Shown: piece after piece, positions 1 through 7,861 of the stretch | How positions within the stretch are numbered: position 1 is the first letter of the stretch | How the letters are laid out: each line of letters begins with the position of its first letter | Source: Pantoea sp. RIT-PI-b | GTDB lineage: Bacteria > Pseudomonadota > Gammaproteobacteria > Enterobacterales > Enterobacteriaceae | Reading direction: 5' to 3' | Length of the DNA stretch: 64,000 nt | Assembly: GCF_001187905.1 (NCBI RefSeq) | Contig: NZ_LGIS01000012.1 | Span: 682,001 to 746,000, forward strand | The notes under the pieces: generated by a model | Told to the model about the DNA's origin: nothing | Seen by the model: the letters and a program-made list of their open reading frames with translations, nothing else | Databases searched by the model: none | Translations under genes and position numbers: made by a program

Positions 1-284
1 CAGAGTCTTATTTCGGTATCTTATTTGAAGGAAAGACGACAAGGTGGATAGTACGCTTCTATGATAAAAAGAGTTCGTATGTGAACTTCCCAATAGAGCT
101 TAATGACCTTCAAAAAAATGAAATAAAAAGGGCCCGATTAGAATTTGATGGAAAAAGACTGACTATTAACGATCCCAGCGATATTTTACGTATATCCGGT
201 GTAATTATGGATTGCTATGAATTCGTGAAAGATGACGATAACTTCAAAAGAGCAAAATCAGAAAGCGAATTGATTCAGGAATAA
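1..284 (+). CDS. Type I restriction endonuclease-like protein, C-terminal fragment (cut by window edge)
   Basis: The reading frame is open from base 3 to the TAA at 282-284, so only the last ~93 residues are seen and the start lies left of the window. The GTG at 81 is an internal valine, not a start. The segment begins ESYFGILFEGKTTRW and runs into a lysine-rich C-terminus. From memory this matches the C-terminal DxxSYFGIL region of stand-alone proteins with an HsdR-type N-terminal nuclease domain, annotated as type I restriction endonucleases. The catalytic part is outside the window. No hsdM or hsdS is visible on this side, so a full restriction system cannot be claimed. Confidence 0.6.
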   Translation, partial: ESYFGILFEGKTTRWIVRFYDKKSSYVNFPIELNDLQKNEIKRARLEFDGKRLTINDPSDILRISGVIMDCYEFVKDDDNFKRAKSESELIQE

Positions 285-368
285 TTGAAGCGCTAACTCG
301 TCAGAAATGGGATGGGTTTTTTTTGTATTAGCGTAAATTCGTGGCGAGATATCTGCACACTGGCTCAA

Positions 369-396
369 GCGGAGAGTGGAGTGAAACACTCTCCGC
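369..396. other. Perfect 10-bp inverted repeat (hairpin)
   Basis: GCGGAGAGTG (369-378) pairs perfectly with CACTCTCCGC (387-396) around an 8-nt loop. It lies 85 bp after the stop of the restriction-like gene. There is no T-tract on either side, so it is a structured transcript end or repeat remnant, not a clear intrinsic terminator. The T8 run at 318-325 lies further upstream. Confidence 0.5.
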
Positions 397-489
397 CACA
401 TTCTTCTTCCTTCATCAGAGCTTAATACGGCACGAGCCAAAATTTACGCAATAAGAGTTCAGTTCATCAGCGCAGATTAAGTGGAATAC

Positions 490-507
490 CCCGGCGGCGA
501 AGCCGGG
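490..507 (-). terminator. GC-rich hairpin after the small lipoprotein gene
   Basis: CCCGGC (490-495) pairs with GCCGGG (502-507) around a 6-nt loop, starting 8 bp after the stop of the minus-strand lipoprotein gene. The following T-run is short, so termination may be weak. Confidence 0.45.
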
Positions 508-514
508 CATATCA

Positions 515-685
515 TCAAGACTGAGGTTGTCCTACTGGACCCGCGCCTTCGCTGGCGCCCGGCACCGGTTGGTTACTTGGAGCATGTGGGCGTCCATCAC
601 CGCCTACAGCTTCACTTTTATGCATACAGCCGGCAAGCGATACCAACGTCAACGTCACTATTACTGCTTTTGTTAAAACCTGCAT
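515..685 (-). CDS. Small lipoprotein, 56 aa
   Basis: A short minus-strand frame encodes a 56-residue protein with a clear type II signal peptide: MQVLTK, a hydrophobic stretch (residues 7-16) and the lipobox LAGC, with the lipid-modified Cys at position 20. The mature part is only ~36 residues, rich in Gly, Pro and Ala, with no recognisable fold. The start ATG has a GGGGAG ribosome-binding site about 8 nt upstream, and the gene is followed by a GC-rich hairpin. Residue 21 is Met, which does not suggest inner-membrane retention, so outer-membrane placement is inferred. I do not recognise the family. It stands alone between the restriction remnant and sulP. Confidence 0.7.
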   Translation of the reverse strand: MQVLTKAVIVTLTLVSLAGCMHKSEAVGGDGRPHAPSNQPVPGASEGAGPVGQPQS

Positions 686-801
686 CTGCTACTCCCCATT
701 ATTAAGCGATTACGTAATCAATCTCAAAGAGATCAAGGCATTGACCTAGAGGTAAGCAAAGACAGCAGCAGCCTATTACGCAAGCGAAGCGGCAGTGCAT
801 A

Positions 802-835
802 GATGAAAAACACCCCCTTTTCGGCGTTTTTCATC
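802..835 (-). terminator. Rho-independent terminator of the SulP gene
   Basis: GATGAAAAAC (802-811) pairs with GTTTTTCATC (826-835), with extra CC/GG pairs inside. Because the stem arms carry A5/T5, the element could act in both directions. It lies 22 bp after the minus-strand SulP stop codon. Confidence 0.6.
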
Positions 836-856
836 TCAATCCTAAGCGAAGTCGAC

Positions 857-2389
857 TTAACCTAAATTCCCGCTCAGCCGATCGCGGAAATCGCTGCTGC
901 GGTTATCCAAACCAATAAAGGTTACGGTCGCGCCGTGGCGTTGATAGCGGTACTCGATAGCATCGAGGGCCGCGACGCTGGATGCATCCCAAATTTGCGC
1001 GTGTGTCAGATCGATGGTGACAGCTTTAGGATCGTGGCCGTAATCAAAGTGTTCAAACAAATCATTGCTGCTGCCGAAGAATAGCGGGCCACGCACGGTG
1101 TAATTAACCTGCTCGCCATCGTCGCTCAACTGACGCTCTGCGTGAATCACATGGGCGATACGGCGGGCAAACAGCATCATCGCCAGAATCACACCGATCA
1201 GTACGCCAATTGCCAGGTTGCCGGTCCATACGGTAACAGCGACGGTAATCACCATCACACAGGTTTCCGACCACGGCATACGCTTCAGCGTTGCCGGTTG
1301 CAGGCTGTGCCAGTTCACGGTTTTTACCGCCACCACCATCATAATGCCTGCCAGCACCACCATAGGAATCTGCGCCATAATTTGGCTCAGTCCGGTCACC
1401 AGCAGCAGTAAAACAATACCTGCCGCTACAGTGGAAACGCGCGTACGCGCTTTGCCCAGCTCAACGTTAACGATGGTTTGCCCAATCATCGCGCAACCAG
1501 TAATGCCGCCATAAAAGCCCGCCAGAATATTGCCGATGCCCAGCGCCCAGGATTCGCGACGTTTGCCGGACGGCGTATCAGTGATGTCATCCACCAATTT
1601 TGCCGTCAGCAATGACTCCATCAGACCAACAAAGGCGATACTCAGCGCGGTTGGCCAGATAATTTGCAGCGTCTGTAGATTGATCGGCACCAGCAGCGTA
1701 GTGAAACCTGGCAGACCGGCCGTCATTGGGCCTTCATCGCCCACGTTCGGCACGCGATAACCCAGCAGCAGTGCCACGGCGGTCACCACCACAATCGCGA
1801 CCAGCGGAGATGGCACACTTTTCAACACTTTCGGCAACAGCAGAACAATCGCCAGCGTCACGGCAAACAGCACCCACACCAGGCTGGATTGCCCCCACAC
1901 GTGTGGAACCTGCGCGAAGAAAATCAAAATGCCGAGAGCATTAACAAAACCGATCATCACCGAGCGCGGGATATAGCGCATCATGCGCGATAAGCCAGCG
2001 AAGCCAAAAATGATCTGGATGATGCCGCCCATGATCACCGCCGGCAGGATGTATTCGACGCCGTGCGCGTGCACCATTGGGCCAATCACCAGCGCCACGG
2101 AACCGGCAGCGGCGGTCACCATCGCCGGACGACCGCCCAGAATCGACAGCGTCAGACACAGCACCACCGAGGCAACAAGACTGACTTTGGGATCAACCCC
2201 CGCAATCACCGAGAAGGAGATAACTTCAGGAATCAGCGCCAGGGCGGTAATGATCCCCGCCAGACATTCGCGCGTGAGCAGGGCAGGCGAGCGGAGTACG
2301 CGCCCCACGGTAATATCGCTCTCCACCGCAGTGGCGCGATCGGTTGGTTGGCTCATAGATTGTGCAGGCTCTTTTATTATTGTGCGCAT
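857..2389 (-). CDS. SulP-family inorganic anion transporter with C-terminal STAS domain
   Basis: A ~510-residue inner-membrane transporter. After a ~30-residue cytoplasmic N-terminus come about a dozen hydrophobic segments, including the SulP-typical start (LTRECLAGIITALALIPEVI) and the loop GRPAMVTAAAGSVALVI. The last ~100 residues form a soluble STAS domain (AVTIDLTHAQIWDASSVAAL), as in SLC26/SulP carriers of sulfate, bicarbonate or other anions. The substrate cannot be told from sequence. The start is uncertain: the first ATG has a weak ribosome-binding site, and a second ATG 11 codons in (MSQPTD, at 2356) may be the real one. The gene is monocistronic and ends at its own terminator. It is distinct from the longer E. 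coli DauA/YchM. Confidence 0.88.
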   Translation of the reverse strand: MRTIIKEPAQSMSQPTDRATAVESDITVGRVLRSPALLTRECLAGIITALALIPEVISFSVIAGVDPKVSLVASVVLCLTLSILGGRPAMVTAAAGSVALVIGPMVHAHGVEYILPAVIMGGIIQIIFGFAGLSRMMRYIPRSVMIGFVNALGILIFFAQVPHVWGQSSLVWVLFAVTLAIVLLLPKVLKSVPSPLVAIVVVTAVALLLGYRVPNVGDEGPMTAGLPGFTTLLVPINLQTLQIIWPTALSIAFVGLMESLLTAKLVDDITDTPSGKRRESWALGIGNILAGFYGGITGCAMIGQTIVNVELGKARTRVSTVAAGIVLLLLVTGLSQIMAQIPMVVLAGIMMVVAVKTVNWHSLQPATLKRMPWSETCVMVITVAVTVWTGNLAIGVLIGVILAMMLFARRIAHVIHAERQLSDDGEQVNYTVRGPLFFGSSNDLFEHFDYGHDPKAVTIDLTHAQIWDASSVAALDAIEYRYQRHGATVTFIGLDNRSSDFRDRLSGNLG

Positions 2390-2508
2390 ACCGTCACGGT
2401 ACGGCAGTAACCAGTTGGAATAGTGCGAGGGAGGATGTTACCGGGCAATAAGCGAAGACGCTAGCGTGATGGGGGAGGTGAGAGTGATTCCATCCCTGGA
2501 ATCCGGCT

Positions 2509-2766
2509 TTAGACCGCGAGATCGTCAGGTGTTTTATTCACGACCAATTCAAGCAGGTGGCGATAAATGTCCAGCTGAATCACATCGCTTTCCATTTCAA
2601 GGCGGTTAATCAGAGAGGAAATAATCGCTTTATTAGAAACCGGCATACCGGCTTGCAGGATTTCGGCAATGATCTGCCCGAAAACTTCCATCTCAGCGCT
2701 ATCGCTGTTACCTGCCAGTTTGAAGTAGTCAGCAATGGCGTTGTTACTGGTTGCGGCGTTTTGCAT
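2509..2766 (-). CDS. ariR: AriR/YmgB-family biofilm and acid-resistance regulator
   Basis: An 85-residue protein matching the AriR (YmgB)/YcgZ family. The central block VSNKAIISSLINRLEMESDV and the ending TPDDL line up with E. coli AriR (NNKNIILSLIHSLETTSDI, YTADD). In E. coli these small helical dimeric proteins link the BluR/blue-light and Rcs phosphorelay circuits to colanic acid, biofilm and acid resistance. Here a single family member is present, not the E. coli ycgZ-ymgA-ariR set. The ATG follows AAGGG at ~9 nt, and that sequence overlaps the stop codon of a possible 40-residue leader peptide. The long upstream region carries TTGTACAA motifs, suggesting MerR-type (BluR/MlrA-like) control. 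Confidence 0.8.
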   Translation of the reverse strand: MQNAATSNNAIADYFKLAGNSDSAEMEVFGQIIAEILQAGMPVSNKAIISSLINRLEMESDVIQLDIYRHLLELVVNKTPDDLAV

Positions 2767-2777
2767 ATGTGAAGCCC

Positions 2778-2900
2778 TTAAGATCGGCCTGAGGGCGATG
2801 TGCCTTCAGCTCCATGATGAAAAAACTCACGCGCGGACAGGCGCGCTAGACCCAACTCATCAACCAACGCAAAAAGACACCTCTGAAGGTGGAAATCCAT
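2778..2900 (-). CDS. Possible 40-aa leader peptide upstream of ariR
   Basis: An ATG at 2898-2900 opens a 40-codon frame (MDFHLQRCLFALVDEL...) ending in TAA at 2778-2780, 11 nt before the ariR ATG, so that its stop overlaps the ariR ribosome-binding site. Its own GAAGG ribosome-binding site lies in the first arm of the 2880-2914 hairpin and its ATG in the loop. This arrangement fits a translated leader coupling hairpin folding to ariR expression. No homolog is recognised; existence as a protein is inference from position only. Confidence 0.3.
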   Translation of the reverse strand: MDFHLQRCLFALVDELGLARLSAREFFHHGAEGTSPSGRS

Positions 2901-2914
2901 AACACCTTCAGAGG
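2872..2914 (-). terminator. Terminator-like hairpin in the ariR leader (attenuator or sRNA end)
   Basis: CCTCTGAAGGTG (2880-2891) pairs perfectly with CACCTTCAGAGG (2903-2914): a 12-bp stem with an 11-nt loop. On the minus strand it is followed by TGTC and T5 (2871-2875), the layout of an intrinsic terminator. It lies 105 bp upstream of ariR, between its operator-like repeats and its start codon, so transcripts would be stopped early or released as a short RNA unless the stem is disrupted. Confidence 0.5.
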
Positions 2915-2970
2915 CGACGCAAAGTGCATCATTCGTTACGGAGCCATCAGCTGGCTCACGGGACGTAAAC

Positions 2971-3115
2971 TTATACAATCCAGCTCAACTTGTACAACAA
3001 GGTTTTTAAGCAATTAGTGCTAATCCTCATTTAACAATGATTTGTGATTTGTAATGTTTTCTAAAAGCTATACAAGAAAGTGAATTCCTGGCAAAATTTG
3101 CCCCAGGTTGTACAA
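2971..3115. promoter_or_regulatory. Cluster of four TTGTACAA-type motifs upstream of ariR
   Basis: TTATACAA (2971-2978), TTGTACAA (2990-2997), CTATACAA (3068-3075) and TTGTACAA (3108-3115) lie in the AT-rich stretch upstream of ariR. The first two have centres 19 bp apart, the spacing of MerR-family operators. The TTGTACA core matches the E. coli MlrA site and the related BluR target of the ycgZ operon, as I recall them. This suggests MerR-type control of ariR. No such regulator gene is in the window. Confidence 0.4.
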
Positions 3116-3175
3116 CTGATAAAGAAAATTGGTGAGTGTTAATCGCGTCAACTACGTTTGTTGGTATCAGCAAAC

Positions 3176-3233
3176 TTTTCATTGCTATGCGGCTTCGCAT
3201 ATAATAACGCCCCCATTTAGTTAGATACCTAAC
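3176..3233 (+). promoter_or_regulatory. Promoter and probable MarR operator of the efflux operon
   Basis: TTTTCA (3176-3181), an 18-bp spacer and a perfect TATAAT (3200-3205) form a sigma-70 promoter. Just downstream, around the expected start of transcription, lies the perfect dyad GTTAG-ATAC-CTAAC (3220-3233), typical of MarR-family operators. It precedes the marR-type gene by 17 bp, so autorepression of the whole efflux operon is the likely use. Confidence 0.6.
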
Positions 3234-3250
3234 CATTAGGCCACTACGTT

Positions 3251-3682
3251 TTGAGCGACTATCCGCAACCCTTTTCTCGTTTACTGCATCTCACCGCGCA
3301 CGCATGGCGGCTGGCGGTTGATCGTCGTTTAAAAGAGAGCGGACTGAGTATGAGCAGCTGGATGGCAATTGCCAGCGTTGCCACCGCAGCCGAGCCGCCG
3401 ACGCAGAAAGCGCTGGCACAGCTACTCGGCCTGGAGGAGGCGAGCGTGGTGCCGCTGGTCGATCGATTAGTGAAGCAGCAGCTATTAGCGCGCGTCCAGC
3501 CACCGGAAGATCGCCGCAAGCGTCTGTTGATGCTGACCGAGCAAGGCCGCGTAGCGTTTGCTGAAGTGAAAACGCAAGCCGATGCGCTGCGTGCGCAGTT
3601 GCTGGCAGATATTGATGCGGAATCGTTAGCCATCACTGAAAAAGTCTTACAACAGTTGCTCACCCGACTAGGAAGCGTCTGA
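3251..3682 (+). CDS. MarR-family transcriptional regulator of efflux operon
   Basis: A 143-residue MarR-type repressor. The winged-helix core is visible: recognition-helix region TQKALAQLLGLEEASVVPLVDRL (about residues 56-78) and wing VQPPEDRRKRLLMLTEQG with the conserved DxR. The apparent start is TTG at 3251 with a weak ribosome-binding site; the next in-frame ATG would remove the first helix, so TTG is preferred. It is followed 2 bp later by the MFS pump gene, then by adaptor and outer-membrane channel genes. By analogy to EmrR/MprA it probably represses this operon through the dyad at 3220-3233 and is released by phenolic or drug ligands. The ligand is unknown. Confidence 0.85.
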   Translation: MSDYPQPFSRLLHLTAHAWRLAVDRRLKESGLSMSSWMAIASVATAAEPPTQKALAQLLGLEEASVVPLVDRLVKQQLLARVQPPEDRRKRLLMLTEQGRVAFAEVKTQADALRAQLLADIDAESLAITEKVLQQLLTRLGSV

Positions 3683-3684
3683 TC

Positions 3685-5355
3685 GTGGCCAAACGTAATC
3701 CCTACGCCCAACGCGAATGGCTGCCGCATGAAAAACCGATGCTGCCGGGCTCGCCCTCTACGCCGCTGCATTCGCCCTCTAAACGCATCGCCTTTGGCAT
3801 TATCGGCCTGTTGATCTCGATTACCGGCGCGCTGAGTAACGCGCTGGTCTCCGCCAATCTTACCAATCTGCAAGGCACCTTTGCCGCCTATAGCAATGAG
3901 ATCGCCTGGCTGCCCGCGGTGTATGTGATGGGCAACATCTCCATCAACCTGTTGTTGGTGAAGTTTCGCCAGCAGTTTGGTCTGCGACTCTTTACCGAAG
4001 CCTTTCTGGTGCTGTACGTCATCGTGGCGTTTTTCCATATTCTCGCCAACGATCTCAGCTCGGCGATTATTGTGCGCACCGCGCACGGCATGGTGGGCGC
4101 CGCGCTCAGCTCGCTCGGCATCTATTACCAGATTCAGGCATGGCCGGCGAAGCATCGTCTTAAGGCGTTAGTGATTGGCATTACCGCTTCGCAGCTGGCG
4201 ATCCCGCTGGCGCGTCTCTTTTCTACCGAACTGCTGCAGCTGGAAGCATGGCGCGGCCTGTACCTGTTTGAACTCGGTCTGGCGCTGATCTCGTTGGGTT
4301 GCGTGCTGTTAGTGAAGCTGCCGCCCGGCGATCGTATCAAAGCGTTCGAGAAGATGGATTTCCTCACCTTTATGCTGATGGCGCCGGGCATGGCGCTGCT
4401 GTGCGCGGTACTGTCGCTTGGCCGTATCGAGTGGTGGTTCAGCACGCCGTGGCTCGGTGTGGCATTGGCGCTGGCGCTGGTGTTGATCGTGGCGGCGATT
4501 GTGGTTGAACATAATCGTAAAAACCCGTTGCTCAATACGCGCTGGCTCAGCAACGGCACGATTGTGCGGTTAGGCATTGTGATGATCATGATGCGTATTC
4601 TGCTGGCCGAACAGAACACCGGCGCGGTGGGGTTCCTGCAGCAGCTTGGCTTGCTTAACGATCAGATGCGCGGCCTGGCGTTTGCCATCATTGCTGGGGT
4701 GATTTGCGGCATCATTGCCAGCGCCTTAACCATTAAACCAACGCATCTGAGCTGGCCGATTGTGGCCTCGCTGGTGGTGATGATCGTCGCCTCGCTGATG
4801 GATGCGCAATCCAACCCGTTGACGCGCGCTCACAATCTCTATTTCAGCCAGTTTTTACTCGGATTCGGCAGCGCCTTCTTCCTCGCGCCAGCCATGCTGT
4901 TGGGGATTGGTGGCGTGGTCACGCAGCCGAAGAACCTGGTCAGCTTCTCGGTGCTGTTTGGCATGAGCCAGAACTTAGGCGGATTGATTGGCGCGGCGAT
5001 TCTCGGCACCTTCCAGACGTGGCGCGAAAAGTATCACTCCAGCCTGCTGGGCGATCAGCTGTCACAGCTCGATCCCAACGTCACTGAACGACTGAGCCAG
5101 TACAGTTCATTATTCAGCAGCCAGCTGCCCGATAACGTGTTGCTCAGTGCGCAAAGTAGCGCTCAGCTGCAAGCGGTAGCCACGCTGCAGGCCAACGTGC
5201 TGGCCTATAACGACACCTATCTTCTTACCGCTGCGCTGGCGTTCGTCACCTTAATTTGGGTGCTGTATCGCCTGACGCGTTTACGCTATCTCAACTGGCG
5301 TCAGACAAAAATGAATGCGGCACAACCCGCAGTAAACCCGACGGAGAATTCATGA
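3685..5355 (+). CDS. MFS drug efflux transporter (EmrB/DHA2-like) of a tripartite pump
   Basis: A 556-residue inner-membrane protein with about 14 hydrophobic segments, as in the DHA2 (EmrB) branch of the major facilitator superfamily. The N-terminal ~30 residues are hydrophilic and Pro-rich. A large hydrophilic loop near residues 445-490 (YHSSLLGDQLSQLDPNVTERL) precedes the last helix, as in EmrB-type pumps. It starts at a GTG 2 bp after the MarR gene and overlaps the next gene by 4 bp (ATGA), so it is translationally coupled to its HlyD partner. Predicted role: proton-driven export of a toxic hydrophobic compound through the adaptor and outer-membrane channel encoded next. The substrate is unknown. 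Confidence 0.85.
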   Translation: MAKRNPYAQREWLPHEKPMLPGSPSTPLHSPSKRIAFGIIGLLISITGALSNALVSANLTNLQGTFAAYSNEIAWLPAVYVMGNISINLLLVKFRQQFGLRLFTEAFLVLYVIVAFFHILANDLSSAIIVRTAHGMVGAALSSLGIYYQIQAWPAKHRLKALVIGITASQLAIPLARLFSTELLQLEAWRGLYLFELGLALISLGCVLLVKLPPGDRIKAFEKMDFLTFMLMAPGMALLCAVLSLGRIEWWFSTPWLGVALALALVLIVAAIVVEHNRKNPLLNTRWLSNGTIVRLGIVMIMMRILLAEQNTGAVGFLQQLGLLNDQMRGLAFAIIAGVICGIIASALTIKPTHLSWPIVASLVVMIVASLMDAQSNPLTRAHNLYFSQFLLGFGSAFFLAPAMLLGIGGVVTQPKNLVSFSVLFGMSQNLGGLIGAAILGTFQTWREKYHSSLLGDQLSQLDPNVTERLSQYSSLFSSQLPDNVLLSAQSSAQLQAVATLQANVLAYNDTYLLTAALAFVTLIWVLYRLTRLRYLNWRQTKMNAAQPAVNPTENS

Positions 5356-6443
5356 GCCAACAGGACGACATTCAGGCTGCGGAGCGCGAGCGCACCAACC
5401 GCCGACGCATTCTTTCCATCGCTGCCGGTAGCGGTATTGTCATCGTCGGCGTGCTGGTGATTTTATATGCCTGGCAGCTGTGGCCGTTTACCAGCACCAT
5501 CCAATCCACGGAAAACGCCTACGTGCGTGGTCAGGTGACCTTTATCAGCCCGCAGGTCAGTGGCTATCTCACCGAAGTCAAGGTCGTGGATTTGCAGCCG
5601 GTGACCAAAGGCCAGCTGCTGATGACCATTGACGATCGTATTTATCGTCAGCGGGTGCATCAGGCGCAGGCGCAGCTGGATATGAAAATCGCCGCGCAGA
5701 ACAATAACCAGCAGCAGCGCAAAAGTGCTGAAGCCACGATTCTCAGCAATAAAGCGGCGCTGGAAAATGCTAAAGCTCAGGCGCTGAAAAGCAGCCTCGA
5801 TCTCAAGCGCGTGGAGAATCTGGCAGCCGACGGTTCGCTGTCGGTGCGTGAACGCGACGCGGCGCGTGCGGCCAACGCCCAGGCTCAGGCGCAGCTGCGT
5901 CAGGCGGATGCGCAGGTTGCGGTAGCGCAGCAAAATCTGCAAACCGTGGTGGTTAACCGCGGATCTCTGCAAGGCGATGTCGCCAGCGCCCAGGCGGCGT
6001 TGGAGCTGGCGAATATCGATCTGGCAAATACCCGTATTATCGCGCCAGATAGCGGCCAGCTCGGTCAGCTTTCGGTGCGCAAAGGGACCTACGTCACCGC
6101 CGGCACGCGTTTAACGTCGGTGGTGCCAGAGAACAAATGGATCATCGCCAACCTGAAAGAGACCCAGCTGGCACGCGTGCGTCCCGGCTTGCCGGTGAGC
6201 ATTCGCGTCGATGCGCTGGATGGCAAGCATTATGACGGTCGGGTCGAGTTTATTTCCCCTGCTGCCGGCTCCGAATTCAGTGCCATCTCGCCAGATAATG
6301 CCACCGGCAACTTTGTGAAAATTGCCCAGCGCATTCCGGTGCGGATTAAGATTCTCAACGACGATCTGCACGCGCTACGTCCAGGTATGTCGGTAGAAGT
6401 ACACATTGATACCGCCGCTGAGCCACACAAGGATGCGCCATGA
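5352..6443 (+). CDS. HlyD/EmrA-family periplasmic adaptor protein
   Basis: A 363-residue membrane fusion protein. A short cytoplasmic N-terminus is followed by one membrane anchor (about residues 20-40) and the split lipoyl domain (STENAYVRGQVTFISPQVSG near residue 50; ANTRIIAPDSGQLGQLSVRKG near 225). Between them is a long Ala/Gln-rich coiled-coil hairpin (about 90-205), then a beta-barrel end. The start at 5352 is chosen because ATGA overlaps the MFS stop and an ACGGAG ribosome-binding site lies just upstream; a longer in-frame extension lies inside the MFS gene. It should bridge the MFS pump to the outer-membrane channel encoded by the next gene. Confidence 0.9.
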   Translation: MSQQDDIQAAERERTNRRRILSIAAGSGIVIVGVLVILYAWQLWPFTSTIQSTENAYVRGQVTFISPQVSGYLTEVKVVDLQPVTKGQLLMTIDDRIYRQRVHQAQAQLDMKIAAQNNNQQQRKSAEATILSNKAALENAKAQALKSSLDLKRVENLAADGSLSVRERDAARAANAQAQAQLRQADAQVAVAQQNLQTVVVNRGSLQGDVASAQAALELANIDLANTRIIAPDSGQLGQLSVRKGTYVTAGTRLTSVVPENKWIIANLKETQLARVRPGLPVSIRVDALDGKHYDGRVEFISPAAGSEFSAISPDNATGNFVKIAQRIPVRIKILNDDLHALRPGMSVEVHIDTAAEPHKDAP

Positions 6444-7810
6444 AGCGCTTACTGTTAGCCACGGTTGTGGCGTTGATGGTGAGCGGCTGTGCGACAGAAG
6501 TCGAAAAGGCGCCGTCATCGTTGCCGATCCCCGATAGCTGGCGTCAGCAGGTGGGGCCGCAGGCCGCACCAGAGGCGCAGTGGTGGCAAAACTTTGGTGA
6601 TGCCAACCTCAATCGCCTGGTTAATCAGGCGCTACAGCACAACAGCGATATCCTCACCGCACGTTCGCGCGTCGACCAATACCGCGCCGAGTTGCGCGCC
6701 GCGCAGGGCGATAATTTCCCGACCTTGTCAGCCGGCGTCGCGGCGACGCATCAGCGCGCGCTGTCGGCGGCAACCGGTCAGCCGTATGAAAGCGCGGTGT
6801 TTCAGGGGCTGTTGCAGGCCAACTATGACGTGGATTTATGGGGCAGCCGCAGCAACAGCATTCGCGCAGCCGAAGCCACGCTGGATGCGCAGCGTGCCGC
6901 CGCCTCGGCTGCCGAGTTAACCGTTGCCAGTTCGGTAGCATCGGGCTATCTCAGCCTGTGCGCGCTGGACGAACAGCTGCGCGTCACCGAAGCCACGCTG
7001 GCTACGCGGGAAAACTCACTTAATCTGGCACAGCGTCAGTTTGAAACCGGCTATACCTCACGCCTTGAGTGGATGCAGGCGGCATCGGAATACCAAACGG
7101 CCAAAGCCCAGATTCCCCAGCTGCAGCATCAGATCGAGCAGCAGGAGAATGCGCTCAGCGTGCTGGTGGGCATGAATCCGCGTGAAATTGCGCGCAGCAG
7201 CCAGTTCGATCATATCAAGCCGCAAACCTTGCCCTCACTGCTGCCTTCGCAGTTGCTCAATCGTCGGCCAGATATTGTGCAGGCGCAGCGCCAGCTGCTG
7301 GCAGCGGATGCTTCACTGGCGTCAACGCAGGCGAACCTGCTGCCGTCACTCAATCTCACCGCCAGCGGCACGTTACAAAGTAGCGAGCTGCATCAACTGC
7401 TGGATAACCCGTTCCGCTTGTGGAGTATTGGCGGCAGCATTCTGGCACCGCTGCTGAATCGCGAAGCGCTCACCGCACAGGTGGATGTGGCGATGGCGAC
7501 GCGCAATCAGGCACTCTACGGCTATGAGAAAGTGGTACGCAACGCGTTCTCCGAGGTGGATAATGCGCTGGACGCGATTCGCCGCAGCCAGCAGCAGCTG
7601 ACGGAGTTGCAGAAGCAGGAAGAGTATGTGACAGAAGCCTATCGTATTGCGCATAACCGATATCAGAACGGTTACGCCTCCTATCTTGACGAGCTGGATG
7701 CCCAGCGCACGCTGTTCAGCACCCAGCTGAATATCGTGTCGGTGAAAAACACCTTACTGCTGGCGCAGATCGATCTTTATCGATCCCTCGGCGGCGGCTG
7801 GCAGGGTTAA
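6440..7810 (+). CDS. Outer-membrane efflux lipoprotein (NodT/OprM family)
   Basis: A 456-residue TolC-type channel protein. The N-terminus is a lipoprotein signal with lipobox VSGC (Cys17). It is followed by the NodT-family start (IPDSWRQQVGP...WWQNFGD) and two repeated helical halves with short beta strands (ARSRVDQYRAELRAAQGDNFPTL and RRPDIVQAQRQLLAADASL, the hallmark second-repeat motif). It overlaps the adaptor gene by 4 bp and completes the three-part pump, so this pump need not depend on TolC. It is the last gene of the operon and is followed by a structured region at 7825-7861. Confidence 0.92.
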   Translation: MKRLLLATVVALMVSGCATEVEKAPSSLPIPDSWRQQVGPQAAPEAQWWQNFGDANLNRLVNQALQHNSDILTARSRVDQYRAELRAAQGDNFPTLSAGVAATHQRALSAATGQPYESAVFQGLLQANYDVDLWGSRSNSIRAAEATLDAQRAAASAAELTVASSVASGYLSLCALDEQLRVTEATLATRENSLNLAQRQFETGYTSRLEWMQAASEYQTAKAQIPQLQHQIEQQENALSVLVGMNPREIARSSQFDHIKPQTLPSLLPSQLLNRRPDIVQAQRQLLAADASLASTQANLLPSLNLTASGTLQSSELHQLLDNPFRLWSIGGSILAPLLNREALTAQVDVAMATRNQALYGYEKVVRNAFSEVDNALDAIRRSQQQLTELQKQEEYVTEAYRIAHNRYQNGYASYLDELDAQRTLFSTQLNIVSVKNTLLLAQIDLYRSLGGGWQG

Positions 7811-7824
7811 ACATCATGCCGCAA

Positions 7825-7861
7825 GGCCATTTTTCGGTAGAAATTCCGCTGTAAAATGGCC
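7825..7861. other. Hairpin after the efflux operon
   Basis: GGCCATTTT (7825-7833) pairs perfectly with AAAATGGCC (7853-7861), with a smaller CGG/CCG pairing inside. It lies 14 bp after the channel gene stop. The arms are A/T-rich at the loop side and no clean T-tract follows, so it may be a weak terminator or a 3'-end stabiliser. Confidence 0.45.

Noticed and set aside
1-284. A complete restriction-modification or defence system at the left edge
   Set aside because: Only a C-terminal fragment is inside the window and no methylase or specificity gene is visible, so a system cannot be claimed.
258-440. Minus-strand frame overlapping the restriction-gene end
   Set aside because: Crosses a strong hairpin, has no ribosome-binding site and overlaps real coding sequence.
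481-705. Plus-strand 74-codon frame over the small lipoprotein
   Set aside because: GTG start without a ribosome-binding site; it is the antisense shadow of the minus-strand lipoprotein at 515-685, which has a lipobox and good start signals.
1142-2423. Several plus-strand frames opposite the SulP gene
   Set aside because: Antisense shadows of a GC-rich membrane protein gene; His- or Arg-rich translations with no domain.
2778-2978. 66-codon version of the ariR leader frame
   Set aside because: It would start at TTG inside an operator-like motif with no ribosome-binding site. Only the shorter frame from ATG 2898-2900 has a possible start.
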